Shown piece after piece: positions 11,501-24,534 of a DNA stretch of 64,000 nt (position 1 is the stretch's first letter; each line of letters begins with the position of its first letter). Under the pieces are notes generated by a model. It ran no database searches. It had not been told where the DNA came from and saw only the letters and a program-made list of their open reading frames with translations. The stretch is from contig NC_031473.1 in assembly GCF_000006565.2 (NCBI RefSeq), positions 2,027,441-2,091,440 of the forward strand, read 5' to 3'. This DNA comes from Toxoplasma gondii ME49. Lineage: Eukaryota > Apicomplexa > Conoidasida > Eucoccidiorida > Sarcocystidae. The position numbers and the translations under genes were made by a program.

Positions 11501-14500
11501 CTTCGGATGCCTCTGCCGTCATCTCTCTTCCTGGAAACGACTTCGCTCTCGAGGTCGCCCGCGCACTTTGCTCGCTCGCGGCAGTTTTCGGAGTTTCTTC
11601 GCTTCTGCATGCGCCAGTCGACGAGGGAGACAACGGAGCCCGTCTTGAAACAGTCTTTCCATGAGCAACGTCTCCACAAAAAGCCAAGAAGGAAAGCAAC
11701 GCAGTGACGAGAGCAGAACGCCCCTGCACACAAAGTAAGAGTCCACACGGTGTGGAGAGGGTTTGGAGCGGCCCAGAAGTGAAGAGCTCAACTTTGCCCC
11801 AAAAAGTCGTTCGTGACTTCCTCTCTTTTAGCTGAATTGACACGCCGCAGAAGAATGTAGCAGACTGAGCTCACCACTCTTAACTGTCTTTTAAAACAGT
11901 CCAGCGAGGAGCTGCATGCTTGACATAAAGACCGAAAGAACTGGGGTGCGTCTCGGAGAGTCAGCTTTCCCCACCTACTCCTTGACCTCTATAAAGACAC
12001 CGTCAGCTTTGAGTAGACTGCATTTCCGAAGAAGTGCGTTTCTCCCTCGACAGGCACAAAGCGCCAAAAACCAAAGATGGAGAAGCTGTGAAGCGAAAGT
12101 TTCCCCAACGCGGAAGCTCGAAGTGGACACTCCCCAGAAAGAGCTCAGGAACGATTTCAGAGATGATGGCTACTACAATTGAAGGGGGAGAGCCAACTGA
12201 AATCTGAGCACGCCTTTTCCGTGTTGTCCCCAGAAAGAGCTTGGACAAACGAAGATCAGAGGAAGGTGAGACACAAAGCATAGAGTCAACACGGAAGACA
12301 AAAAAGAGAAAAATCTCGAGTGCATGGGAGCGGAAACGTTCAAAAGCAAAGTGTAACAGAGTTACCGAATCGCAAAATACCGACCACGAGAACGAGACAA
12401 GCGCAGCGTAAAAGCTACGACAAAACAGTAGAGTGATCGGAGCAATTTACGCATAGAAGCATTTATTCGTACATACGTGAATTTGTGAAAGTTATAAACT
12501 CCTTTTGGGGAGGCTACGCGTAAGGACCAATAAGCTCTTTCTCGAAATGTTGAAAGTCTCCTCACCGACCACAGCGCGCGCTGAGAGATGCACTGTACTA
12601 AAAGATCTAATAATGATCAACTGACTTTTAAAACTTCACGGTTGCTCTGTGCATCAGCTTTCGTGCACACGGTAGAAGCGACGAAATGTCATGAGGCCCT
12701 CGGCATCACCACCAAAGACATCGCGCTGCTCCTGTCTAAAATTCCCCAGTGCACTGGATTGAGGAACCAGGGTGCTGTGCTCTTATTCACGAGACACATG
12801 GTAAAGACAAATGAATGCAAAAGCGTTTTCAGACACTAACTGAAAGACAGACACCCTATCACTCGAATCGAGTAGAGACGTTGCATCACCTCCGATTCAG
12901 AACGTAACTCCTTGGGCATTGCAACCTTCCTGAAAACGTCGTTCTATCATACTAAGCTTGGCGCTACACATTGCGTAGTTAAAGGTCTGGACGCCTAGTT
13001 CCGTTTGAGTCTCGACAAACTCCCGAGCTCCATTAGAATAGGCTTTCCTGTGTTGGATCTTTGTGCAGAAGTTTCCTCATCTCACTGTGTTCACGAGACT
13101 CCTTTATTCTGCGGATTTTTGTCTTTCGTGCCTCTCTCCTATCTCGCTGAACCTGCCGATTCGAAGCGCACCTTGGTGAAAGCGTAGAGCAGCGGATGAG
13201 GTTTTCCACAAGAGCTGCTCCTTCCTTCGCCTAAAAAGTGTTCCTCGCGCCTCCGCAGGGTCTCAAGACTTTCAGGTGCCAAAGTCCAGTGCCTCTCAGC
13301 CTCGCGCACGGCCTCCCTGGCTTGCGCGACTGCTTCCGCAAACGCGTCCGAGCGTCCAGCTGCGTTTCTTACTCCGCATTTGGTCTGCTGCCTTTCTTTT
13401 GGAGAATCAAAAGACGCTGGTGGCGCGTGCGCGAGTCCTCCTGCGCAAGCGTCCCCACTCACTGTCCCGCCAGGTAACGCGTGCATACTGCATGCGCTGA
13501 GTTGCTCTTCGCTTTCATTTCCCCCTTCCCTGAAGCCAGACAAGTTCTCGACAGCCGGCTCTGCAGACACGTGAGGACTCGCTGCAAGCGCAGTCTCCAC
13601 GTCCGTCTGCCCCAGGAGGACGGGCCGCGATGCGCCTGTAAAACCCTCAGAAAAGATCCTGTTTCCTGCGTTCCTAGCGAGCGCCGCCTCGGCACGGAGA
13701 GTCGCAGCCAAAGCCGTCAGCCACGCGAAGGTTTCGGGTGTCACGGCAGCTGCCGCGCATGCACTCAGGCAGCGAGCGGCAACTGCGGGAAACCCGGCAA
13801 CGCCCGCATACACTGCTGTTTTATAGAGACTTTTACGCGAGAAGAAGCCAGTCGCATCGGCGTGGAACTCGAAGCGAGGCGAAACGGAACCGCCACTTGC
13901 ATGCGGCGAAGCGGCGCATGCAGAGGGGGTAGAAGTCTGGAGTCGACCAGACGCCGGTGCCCCTGCGTCGGCAGGGACATTCAACAGCCACGGTCTCTCC
14001 TGGCCTTCAAAGTGAGCTACGTTTCCTCCGCGTTTTGACGAAGAAGAGGAGCAGATCCCCGAGAGACCGTGCATGTTGCCCGCGTCTTCGAGAAAGGTCG
14101 ACAGCCCAGCTCTGTACGCGTTCATCCACGCGAAATGCGAGTTCCACGACCGGATAAAAACCTCAGAATCTGGCGCCGCCTGGTCAGGTGTACAGACACC
14201 TGGGGTGTTCGTGCGTGGCGGGGAGTTGGAGTTTCCGCGTCTCGCCGACAGAACGTGCAGTGCATGTCTGAGTGGAATTCCAGGACGGGACCCTTGAAGC
14301 GCCGGCTGAAAAAGAAATTTCAGACTCCCCGGCTGGATCTCCTCTCGATCGAGGAAGACGGTGACGCTTACGGTCGATCGTGGGGGCTCAGAAGGGGAAG
14401 AAAGTGCAGGCGTAGTGGCATTCGCGGACGCAGGGGCAACGCGGCGGGGCTCGCTTGGTGCGAAGGAGTCTTTCTGAAGTCCAGGCGAGTTCCCTTGACT

Positions 14501-17500
14501 TGCATGTGCACAGAGCAAGCACGCTAACGCTGTGGGGGACGCGGACAGCGTCGAACGTTTTGGTGGCAAGGAGAGAGAGAAACGACATAGGAGCTCCGCC
14601 GCAAGTGGAAGCAGGGCAGGCCAGTGCATGCGGAGGGACAACAGGCAGCGGCCCGTCCATGCGCTGACGATGGGCTGTACAAAGGGCACACAGGCACGAC
14701 AGAGAAGACCGGGGGTCGCGAGCAGCAGTGCATGCGGAGAAAAACGGAGACTGAAAAGTCACTCGAGATGTAGCGCCGCCAGACAATCGTATCAAAATTT
14801 CGCCCTATGCAGTGCTCACACTGATATATATATATATTCATATCCACGATTTTTATAGACATATATATATATATATATGCATCTTTTTTCATATCCACGA
14901 TAAATACACATATTTACGTATATGTATGTCCGTCTTTCTTAATTCATATCCACGATGTAGACGCACATTGGCATATACATATCTGCGTTCGTACCTACGG
15001 CATGTACATACTCATATACGCACATATACAAATGTATGTGGTGTCTCCTGATAAGCAGAAGACAAGACTTTGCATACCAACAAATGTATGTACGCATATA
15101 TATACACATGTACCTTATATCGTAAACGCGGTATATATATGATATTCGGATCTACAATATATACATACATATACGTGTAGGAATGTGGTGCCCTATTAGC
15201 AAGAGTCTTTTCACTTGATTCCTTTGTTGCATTTCCTGCAGCCTCACACGAACTGTTTCTTTCCTACGGGAAGCCTTTTCAGTTCGAATGACGTGCGCAC
15301 CTGGTGGGTGTCTTCGTCGTCTGTGAGCTGCTCAGCGAAGGCCTTGAGAGTCCGAAAAACGAGGATTCGAGTGGATGTCTGCTCTTCTGTCGCGGCTGTC
15401 AGGAGCGCCGCGTCCTCCCGATCAGGCACGTCAGTCCTCGCAGAGGCACTGGACGCATTTGTCGACCTCTCCACCGCTTTGTCGCCTCCCAAGAGAGTGT
15501 GCTTCTCCACTTCTGTTCCTTGGAGGTCCGCCTTTCCAGTCTTTTTGAGCTTCCCCGTCGCGCCCGACGTCGCGTCGCGGCTCTGTTGTTTGGCTGCCAT
15601 GAGTCGAAGCGCACTCAGCGGCAGAGGCGCGACCAGCCAGGAGACAACTTGCAGGGCCACCAGGAGAGCGAGGAGACGGATGTTTTTCGGAGACTGTGAG
15701 GCCTTTCCTCCGAGGTGAAGAAGAAGCTCCAAAGTTCTCTTTAGATCTCCTCGGCTGGAGACGTGCGCCTCCGCCTCCTCCACTTCTCTCGCCGTCATTC
15801 CGCAGAGACCTCCGGGGCCCCGGCGTACATCCGGCCCGTCTCGCTGTCCCGACAGCGGCAAACTTCCCCTTGCTCGGTCGAGAAGCGGTGTCCGCGAACT
15901 GCGAGTCCGCAAGCTCCTGTTCGTCGCGACAGCTTTCCTTTCTGTCCTCTCCACGCGGCGAAGAACCACTTCGCCGCCTCCAAAACCTCGGCTTTTCTCC
16001 CCGCGTTCTTCTGTTCCGACAGCGCGTCTGGGCGAGCATGCGTCGCAGCGGGCAAACGATCGGAGAGGGAGAGCCTGAGAGATCCATTCGCTCTCGTCTC
16101 CGCTTTCTTCGAGCGAGGAGCTGTCGGAAGAAGAACCCGTGAAAGACTGAAAGTTCTCTGTCACAGTTGCCCTTCTTCCATTTGCGTTCGTATTCGTACG
16201 ATTGTCTGAGCTTGTTTTACGTCCGTTCTCCGGAACCTGTCGCTGTCGAGCAGCCCCTGCGTTCTTCTTCAGTTCATCTATCCAGCTCTGATGTTTCGTC
16301 TCTTTTGCCGCAGCCGAGCCCGCGAGTTTGCCGTCTCTGACGGCTTCTGCCGACCTGAAAGAAGGATTCTCGGCAACTCCATTTGAAGTGGTTCTGCGAT
16401 GTAAAACCGTGCTCTCTGATGCGGAGCGTGGCGGTGATACTCCTGAGCTCGAGAGCTGCGTCTGTCCGCGAGTCTGAATGACGGCGCCCTTCGAGTCGGA
16501 GCTGTTCTGCACCGGTTCGTCATCGCTGAGTTCGCCCTCCTCTTTTTCCTCGCCTTCTTCGTCGCTGCTTGTGTCTGCCTTCTTTGCATGCGAACGCCCC
16601 CTCTTCGTCGAGTCACCGCGCGTCTCCAGCTTCTTCGGGGACGTCACCGCTGCCGAGGCTGTCTTTGCAGCGGTGGCTTCTTCCGGTTCTACCGTGGGTT
16701 TCGTCTCTCCAAACTCGCGAACCCCCGCACTGCCTCCCACTGCATGCGCGTCACAGGCATGAGAGACAACGCACGGAGAAGCCCCTGTGCTGCGTGCCGC
16801 AGCCAGTTCGCGTAGATCCTCTAGAAGCCGAGTTCCACTCACATTCGGTCCCGCGCCGACGGCCTTCTGGGCAGCTTGGAGAAGCGAAACACTTGAGCAG
16901 AAAGTCTGCACATGGTTTCCGCCTTCCCCTTTCTCGCCGTCGTTCACACTCGCAGCAGAAAGCCAGGAGAGAGGCGCACCTACACTCCGATCTCCGCCGA
17001 TCTTTGCCGACGGGTCTTCCGAAGGCCCTTTCGAGGTGACGCTCCCGGTCCTTGTTTTTGTTGCTAAAGCTGTTCGTTTGACTTGCTCACTGCATTCATC
17101 TCCTTCTTCTCTACCTCGCTTCTTCTCGACCTTCTTTCCAAGATCTGCTTCCTCTCTGGACGCGGCGCCACTCGCCTTCTCTCTTCCACCTTCCGCCAAG
17201 GCCCCCGCGACATCGCCGCCGGCCTCTCTCTCTACTCTTCCGCTGTCGGCTGCGCCGCACCCGGGCTCCCCGCTTGTGCACATTACACGGTGGAGTTTCG
17301 ATCCTGTTCCTGCAGGCCTCGGTTTCTTGGTTTCACCTTCTGTGGTGCTTTCCGCGACCGCGTGGACTGTGTGTCCTTGCGCGTCCGCTGCATGACGCAG
17401 CGAGTCTTCCGTTTTCGTCTGAAGAAGCGTCTTAGAGGATTCCCCACCTGCTGCAAGTGACTTAGAGTCTCCACAACATCCCCGCTGTCCGAGGAGGCGA

Positions 17501-20500
17501 CAGCCACACGGTTTTTCCTTTTTAAATAATCGAAACGAACTCCCTGTCATGTCTGCGTTGGGCACACACCAGCCGACGAGCGCACTCAGAAGCGCGAGGA
17601 AGACGCAGACAGCCGGGGCGCCCTCAAGAGCTGCGATACGCAGCCAGACCCAGAGGTCTCGGTGCCGGAGTTCGCGACTTCGCTTTCGTTCTTCCTCTGA
17701 CTCGCGAAGGAAGCTGGAGGCGTCTGGTGGCCCTCGACCGGTCCAGTCGGGACGTTTGTCACTTGGACCCGATCGGCTGTCACGGGTCGCATGCAGCGCA
17801 GACGCGAGAGAGCGCGAAGACCTTTTCTGATGCTGAGAGGCATCTGACGCGAGTCTGTTTCTGAATCCCGCGTCATCCAGACCGGCAGCGTCGAGACGGA
17901 AGTCCGCGAACAGCTGAGGAGACTCGCGACGACCTGAAAAAAAGCCGAGGGGAGGGCAGGCACGCACCAGGCCTGCATGCACGAGGTCGAGGAGACACCG
18001 GAGCGCAGAGGTCGCCAGGAACGTTCTGGAGACAGGGCCTTGCATTGTTGACGGATTCAAGTCGCCACACGTGCTGCCGCGAGAGTCCGGAATCCAAGCG
18101 CCTGCGCAGCAGCAGCTCTCCAGAATGCATTTTAAGCCGTGAAGCTGCGAAAACGAACAACGCAAAGAGACGTAGGATGCTTCAGGTGTATATTTTGAAG
18201 AGAAAGAGACGGAAATAATGAATCCACTGTGTTAGTCAATTTCGAGCTGCGATGTCTTATCGCCTTCGATGCGCTGTCAAGTTGTTTTTACCGGAACCTG
18301 TTTTATTTTCAATGCGCTTCAAAAAACATCGATTACATGCAACCTAGTCTTTTGGTCCAGCTTTTGGGTGTCGGCGAATCTCATCCTTGTCGTTGATGCC
18401 GCCTTTGACGGAGAATCCCTGGGATGACCTTCAACTTTATCTAGGCTGGCTGAAGAAGAAACGGGAAAATGACTTGCTATTTAAAACGTGTGCGAACATT
18501 GATGAAGACTCAGTCTTTATAAATACACGCGGGCTCGCGAGCGTCAACAAGACTCCGCCTTATCTATTCTGTTCACAAGGAAGAGTTCGAGAAAGTTAAC
18601 CAACTCCAGTTCCGCTCAGTCTCGCCGCTCTAAATCGTCTACCTAAACTTGCCGGAAAGTGCCTGCACCCCTCTATCTGTCTCTGACCTGATGACTCCGA
18701 GAACAGCGTGGCGCCAATCCTTCTGAAACCAGAGTACTCTCGTTTACCGTAGACTTCCCACCACACGCTTAGAAATGACCCTCACAGATAAAAACGTCCA
18801 GTGCGACGGTCCTGAATCTGAATCTAGAAATTCTCTTCGTTTGCTATCGATGCAACCGATAAATTCAGGAGCACTCTGTTATATTCGACGACTCTAGAAG
18901 CTCACACGGGTACACCCTAATACACTGGAGTATGCAAACACACTGCAGTACCTGAGACGCCGAATACATCCCCAGCTACGAAAACAACCAACTTCCTTGT
19001 GGTTTCGGAGGCTGCAGTGCTCAGGATTCTGAGTGCAACTCCGATTACCAGATGCGGACAACGACGCTCCGTACGGTTGCTGGGCAGCACCACTACAGTC
19101 GAATCCCTAGGATGCCTAAGGTGCCGGAATTCAATATTCTACGACGCTGACGTCACTCCACATCGCTTGTGTCCCAGAACTCAATGTATCGAACTTCAAC
19201 ATCCTACGATGTAAAGAAAGTAAGCTCTAAACCTGAAAAGGATGGCTGTCACCACTCGTATCAAGAGCGAGAGGAAACGCCTACTCGCGTTCTTACCTGC
19301 AGAGGTACGAGAAGGTCACCATGGTTGAGCGTAAGGAAATTTGCAGCCTCCAGGCAAGCGCATGCAGTATCCTTGAGAGCCTGCAGGACGACTGGACTCA
19401 ACGAACTTGCCAACGTGCCTGGCGCGCTAGGCGCCCCGCGCTCAGCCTTTGAATAGACGCCAACATGCTTTCCGCAAAACTCTGAGTCGAAGGAACCCAC
19501 CGAAGACCCGTCAGGAGTGCAGACACCCTGCGGGGGTGGCTTCGCCCCGAGACGACCGACTGTCGACAGCGGAGAGAGGACAGCTTCCCGTAGGCGGTCG
19601 ACGAGGCGCCAGAGAAACCGCAGCGCCCACACAGCAATGTCCTGCATGAAGTCCCAAGCAGTCACAATTCAAAATTCTTTTTCACAAAAGACAGGATTCT
19701 TCGTGTCGGACGGTCGTGCCGGTTGCCCGCCGTCGTTAGTCTAAATCGTTGTTTACACTCCCCAGAAGAAGCGTATAAATGGTAATTCTCGCTCACAGAC
19801 GATGCCTCCCACGCTTAAATGGTTCTGATCTTAGTGGCGCCTGCCCCCCCCCCCTAGCATATCTGAGGAGTCGCTTCTACAGCGTGTCTTTCACTGCTCT
19901 AGATCGAATAGATGAATGAATTCAAACGCTGTTTTCCTCCGCGTACAGGCTGCAGCGGCGATGTCCTTGCCAGAAGGGCTGCCAAGCTGCTCGCTCTCTG
20001 GAGGCAGGCCGGGAGGTCCGCAGTCCGTTCTCTGAAGCTCCCGAGGCCCGCCAAAAGGATCTTGTCGGCATCTGCAGCAACGACCGCTTGTCTTTGCGCT
20101 TCTGTCGACTTCTCGCTGTCTCTCCTTTCTTCTCCCTTGCCATCTGTGTCGTCGCTCTTTGTTCTCTCTGCCTGTTGACTCAGAGCGAGTTCAGCGCCTT
20201 CAGGCCGGTGCGCGTGCAGCCAGGCGTCGAGCCCCTCCTCTCGTGTCTTTATCCTCTGAATCCCCCAAACGTAGGCGCACACCCTCTCTAGAATTCGGAT
20301 TGTTGCGTCTCCACTTAGAAAAGGCAGAAGAGCCCCCAGGGTCTGGAGTGCGGCCGCAGCGGTGTCTGGCGCGCTCGCAGCCACCAGCGAGGGGTCTAGA
20401 TCTGTGTGTTCCGGGAAAGACGTCAAGTGTGTCTGTCTCGAGGTCGCCACAGGCGCGTCTCGAGAAGGCCCTCTGCCCCCGCCTCTCCGAATCTCCACAG

Positions 20501-21590
20501 CGCCCTTCGTTGCAGCTTTCTGCCCTCCGACCGCTGTCTCCTCGACCGCCACACTGTCTCCGGTGGATCCGCAGACCGCATGCGCACCCCACAAGCCTGC
20601 CAGTGTGTTGAGAATTGTCTCGACGGTGGGCGCGTCTTGGGCGATGAGAGGCGCAGCCCCGTGGGCGACGAGCGCGAGCGTCATGACCCGCGTGCGGCTT
20701 TCGATGTGCGGCTGCTGAAGCAGAGCGAGGACGTGCCGTCGGACAGACTCTGCGGCCGCGGCTTGTGAGGGCAGAAGGAGGTAGGGGAAGAAGTGCCGAT
20801 TGCGCCACAGCTGCAGAAAGGTGGCGGATCTCACGACCGGATGCGAGGTGCACGCAAACATTTCCATCAGGAGCGCGAAGCACTGACCGACAAGCGACCC
20901 TCCGATGAGCCCCGTCGCAGAGACGAGGCCCCCCGTCTCCTCCGCCTCTGCTAGCTGCGCCGCGACCGCGTCCGTGCCTGCTCCGCTCGCCGGTGGAGCC
21001 TCGGGCGCCGTCGAGGACGCGTCGAGACTCGCAGCGAAGGCAGCTGCGGCTTCTTGCGCCTGCTGTTCTTGGAGTTTTCGGAGCAGAGCGGTGTGTCGGT
21101 TCTGAGTGAGGGCAACGCCAGCGATGAGCGGTAGACCCCCCTCTCGGTAGTGGGGTGGAGACGCGGAGAAGAGGAGGTGCCCCAGGTCAGCTGCGCAGCC
21201 GCACAGAACCTCTAGGCGCGGGTGTGGCGCATGCAGAGTCTCTTTGATTCGAAGCATAAGAAACTGCTGCGGGGACTTGCCTGCCTCAGCTGCAGCTTCT
21301 GCTGCAAAGTCTTCTTGCTCCTGCTGCTGCTGCCGCTGCACTGCGGCAACCACAGCCGAGTTCTTGGCCGCCGGCGGACGTGGAGCAGGCGCCTGGTCCA
21401 GCTCCGCACGCAGTTGGGGGCAGGCGAAGTCCGTGGAGTCGGCCGGAGAGAAGGTCGAGACAGAAGAAGCTAACAGCTCAGACGGCGCGGCGACTGACGA
21501 GATCGTTGGCGACATAGGGGGAGGGGCGGCAGCGGCAGCGGTGAAGGAGCGCCGCGGAAAGGCCTCCTCTGGAGGCGGCAGGGAGGCCAT
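5582..21590 (-). CDS. Giant helical-repeat (HEAT-like) protein, function unknown
   Basis: The exon chain (minus strand, in order) is 21590-19947, 19641-19297, 18144-15301, 14674-13172, 12239-about 12003 (edge unsure), 11723-11362, 10721-8537, 8217-8194, 7814-7746, 7309-7222, 7012-6897, 6856-6745 and 5859-5582. Most junctions have good GT-AG sites and matching phase, for example AG|GTAAGA after 19297 and AG|GTGCGC after 15301. The product is about 3,200 residues. The start is taken at the ATG at 21590. Outside long Ser/Glu/Ala-rich inserts, many paired amphipathic helices suggest HEAT/ARM-type solenoid repeats, notably in exons 1, 2 and 4 and in the last five exons. I recognise no family; large scaffold or trafficking adaptors are possible. 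An exon near 12.7 kb may be missing. Two junctions are weak: a GC donor at 7222 and a GTTATC donor at 6897. It could be two genes, but phase continuity argues for one. Confidence 0.6.
6285..6465 (+). repeat. Diverged direct repeat flanking a TA microsatellite
   Basis: Two about 45-base copies (from about 6275 and about 6416) share CATCTAC, GCGGCA and CGTTTAAATAACGGTT-like words (the second copy reads CGCTTAAATAGCGGTT). They flank a pure (AT)n run of about 25 bases at 6376-6400. The block lies in the last-but-one intron region of the giant gene. A related CACGCTTAAAT word recurs at about 19811, so the unit may be dispersed. Confidence 0.5.
6376..6400. repeat. (AT)n microsatellite
   Basis: This is an uninterrupted AT dinucleotide run of about 25 bases within an intron. 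Confidence 0.9.
9480..9548. repeat. GAA/TTC-rich coding microsatellite (poly-Ser tract)
   Basis: The plus strand is a GAA/AAG purine run. On the coding (minus) strand of the giant gene it reads as a run of about 18 mostly serine residues in the 10721-8537 exon. This is a typical coccidian homopolymer expansion. Confidence 0.8.
14821..15180. repeat. TA-rich intron with spaced 13-mer repeats
   Basis: The intron between the 18144-15301 and 14674-13172 exons of the giant gene contains several (TA)n runs (about 14823-14838, 14861-14878, 15097-15110 and 15131-15140). It also holds three copies of the word TTCATATCCACGAT at about 14837, 14888 and 14943, spaced 51 and 55 bases. This looks like a decayed minisatellite of roughly 54-base units. 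Confidence 0.7.
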
Positions 21591-24534
21591 CGGAATTGCA
21601 AGGGAGCGTGCAAACAGCAATGAAGAGATGTCTCTAATTCGCGGTGTCCACGGAGGAGCGCTCGCGTCCGCGTTTCACCAGGCGTGGCTGAGTGTGAGCG
21701 AAGAACCCGTTCGCGAGGAAGGGAGAGGAGAGTGGCTGGAAAGCCACCTCAGCAGAGGCATGTTTGTGAAGGAGCACGACCCAGAGTGGCCGAGTAAAAG
21801 CGTTGTCGCCTCTGTCGGTGCCGAAACGCAGGCAGAGAGAGAGACGCGCTTTTCGACAGAAGAAAAACAGGGGAAGGAAACGCCTTCCTGTGGTCAGTCC
21901 ACCTGCGCAAACAACGTCGGGGGTAAACTACGAGTTGCTTCAAACGAAGGGCCATACAAACGCGTTCTTGAGGGTGTCCGGTTCCCGCAGAACCGAGCGC
22001 TTTCGAGAAAAAGAGCAGTCGAACGCTGATGTGGTATTCAGAAGTTCGCCTATACTCCGTCCTTACAAAGAAGCCGCCGCCAAGAAAGACAAACGCGCAA
22101 CTCCCAGGGACAAATGAGAAGAGACGGGAACGTGCATTTGTTTCCCGCCGCGGCCGAATCGGTTCTCGACGACAGAAAAACAATTTCCTCAACGTAGAGA
22201 AGCTGGAAACAAATAGGCTCACTGCTTATCGCCTGTATTCCCCAGCACGACGATGCCTTAGCAGCTCCCTCGACAGAGAGGAGACAGCAACATAAATTGT
22301 GAAACACCGCGCGACCGAACGAGAACAAGGAACAAACGCAGGTGGAAGCAGAGACTTTAGTCGAGTAGTTTTCTCGTGTTTCGATCCGCTGAAAATGTGT
22401 GATGTGGAGAAGTGTCAGGTTTCTCGTGTAAGCGTCGGCTTGGGCGGCTCGTCCGTCTCGTTTTCTCGAAGCCTAAGAAAGAGACGCACCTGGAAACTTC
22501 AGAAAGAGGAATTCCTTTTAGTTTCCAAGGGTCACGACACCGTGAAAACAACGAATGCGTGACGGTCCCTCTAAGAAAACATCTCAATGAACACTTTTTT
22601 CTGCATCGGTCCTCCACAAAAGAACGGGCAAGAGCCCTTCATCTTCCGTGCTCGTTTCTGTGCATCGAATTCCAAAGAATATGTTTAAACAATCCGACAG
22701 TGTTTTGGTGAAAGCGCAGAGAGTTCGGCTTCGTGTCTTGCACAAAAGAAGAGCTGCAAAAGGCTCGCATGCAGAGCGAAAGTAGTCGAGCGATCTGCAT
22801 GCTGCGCGAACCGCATGCCCAACAGAATGCACGGCAGCATCAGACAGCGCAAAAAGGCAAGAAGAACACTCTCCTACAGGAAGGGTCAATGACAAATTGC
22901 AATTTATCCTGTCTTCCTCAGAGAACCCATTTCTTTAGAATCCCGTTTCTGTCACTGTGTCACGGCAAAAAATATATCTTTCTGCGAAAACTTGGAGACA
23001 TACTGGGGGGCTAGCTGGTTGCCGAGTGGCGAGGGGAAAAAGCGGGATTACCTTCACGGGAGCAGTGGGATGAAAGTCCCTGTTTTTCACCATATCACTG
23101 CTGAAATACAGCCTCTTTTCAAGATTTCTCAAACATATGGGCTATAGAACAGTGTATCTGAGGGCTACAGGGATGCGGAACATAGCAGTTTTTCACTGAA
23201 TACTGTCGCTGTGTGTTTGAGCTTTCTCCTCTGGTTTAGCCCTTCTCCCAGATTAGAATTTTTTGTGTTGAACGCATGAAGCCATGGATATAGAGAGAGC
23301 GATTGGGCATGCAGTTGCGACTAAGTGATGCAAAGGGACTGATGCACACAAACAGCACAAATTATCGCCGCGTCTAGAGATGCGTGGGATCTTCCGTAGC
23401 TCTGTCTGAACAGAAAAAGTGATAAAGCGAAACCCAAATAGATCACAAGTGGATTCTGACGTAAATCCATAAATCTTGCGGCGGTGGACGCCTTCCGTAT
23501 GCTTGCTGCTGTTTAATCAGGGTTCATCACGTTTGTGGACGATCTAGGCAACCGGTTTACCGTTTTGGTTACACCCTACCATGAACGTTAAGAAGACGTT
23601 TGTCCAACCTTGATGAACACTCATTTTTCTCCACATGTTTTTAAAATACTTTCGAGTGGAACTAATCACAGAGCCACTGCCTCGCGCGTGCCACGGTCAC
23701 CCACACGTGACGCCGGTGCAGCGTTGTTTCTTGCATTGCCTGCGAGCACACCTGCCGTACCTCTTGTTTCTTTTCTTTCTCCAAGCAGGTTGTCTAATCT
23801 GTAGTGGTTGAACTGTAAAACTGTCAAGATTACCGTGCGACAACACTTCGTGCAATGGTATCTTCAAGGATGATTCGGCGCAGAACGCTTTTCTGCCACA
23901 CTGGCTGTCGCCTGTACTTGTGTGGTCCCCGAGACCTGGCGCTGAAGAATAGTTCCGAGCGAAATGCAAATTGAGATTGTTCTGAAGCGGTCGTTTGAAA
24001 ACGAGTTGCACCACTGTCATGGTATTTCTCGCTGCGCACAGAGACCGTTGACCATGCACCGGACGGAACTGTCAGTGTCAGTGGTCGCGAGGCGTCCAGC
24101 TGGACGCCTCGCAATCGTCGACTGTTAAGTCAGTTGACAACCATGCAATTTCTTGGCGTAACGAAGCCCAATTCCACGTCCCTGCCTGTGTTGAGCCGCC
24201 GTGAAAAGTCTATGCCCACCCTCTCTGTTAAGAGCTGGAGTCCTGCTTTTCATCTTGCAGGTCCCCCAGTGCATTGAGTATAGTGATGTCCGGCGTATAT
24301 TTGAGAAATCAGCATTGGCATACGAGCTGTACAAACATCGTGGTGTTCACCTGCTTGCGACCCTCTCCTACAAATAGGTTTTATTGCAGAGTGCGCCGAC
24401 AGAAGTGGCGGCACACATTCCCTATTTCCAGTGACTTGCAGTCATATACTCCCCCGCCACTGATCCCTCCGGACGCCCCTGTTTTACACCACGTTTCTTC
24501 TATGTTCCTGGGCCAGTCTGTCCAGGCAGAATCG
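21591..24534. other. Intergenic spacer with palindrome, no supported gene
   Basis: The spacer runs between the start of the giant gene and the stop of the carrier gene, both on the minus strand. It should contain the promoter and 5' leader of the former and the 3' leader of the latter. Open frames here (such as 21749-22222 minus and 23697-24059 minus) lack convincing protein character or splice context. It carries the perfect palindrome at 24087-24112. Confidence 0.5.
24087..24112. repeat. 26-bp perfect palindrome
   Basis: The left arm GCGAGGCGTCCAG is followed without spacer by its exact reverse complement. It lies about 450 bases beyond the stop codon of the carrier gene (minus strand) and 2.5 kb from the start of the giant gene. 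It could form a cruciform or an RNA hairpin in the carrier's 3' region. No function is known to me. Confidence 0.85.

Noticed and set aside
21244..22029. 261-codon frame on the plus strand
   Set aside because: It lies antisense to the first exon of the giant gene and is rich in the residues expected from reading GC-rich codons backwards; no domain or splice support.
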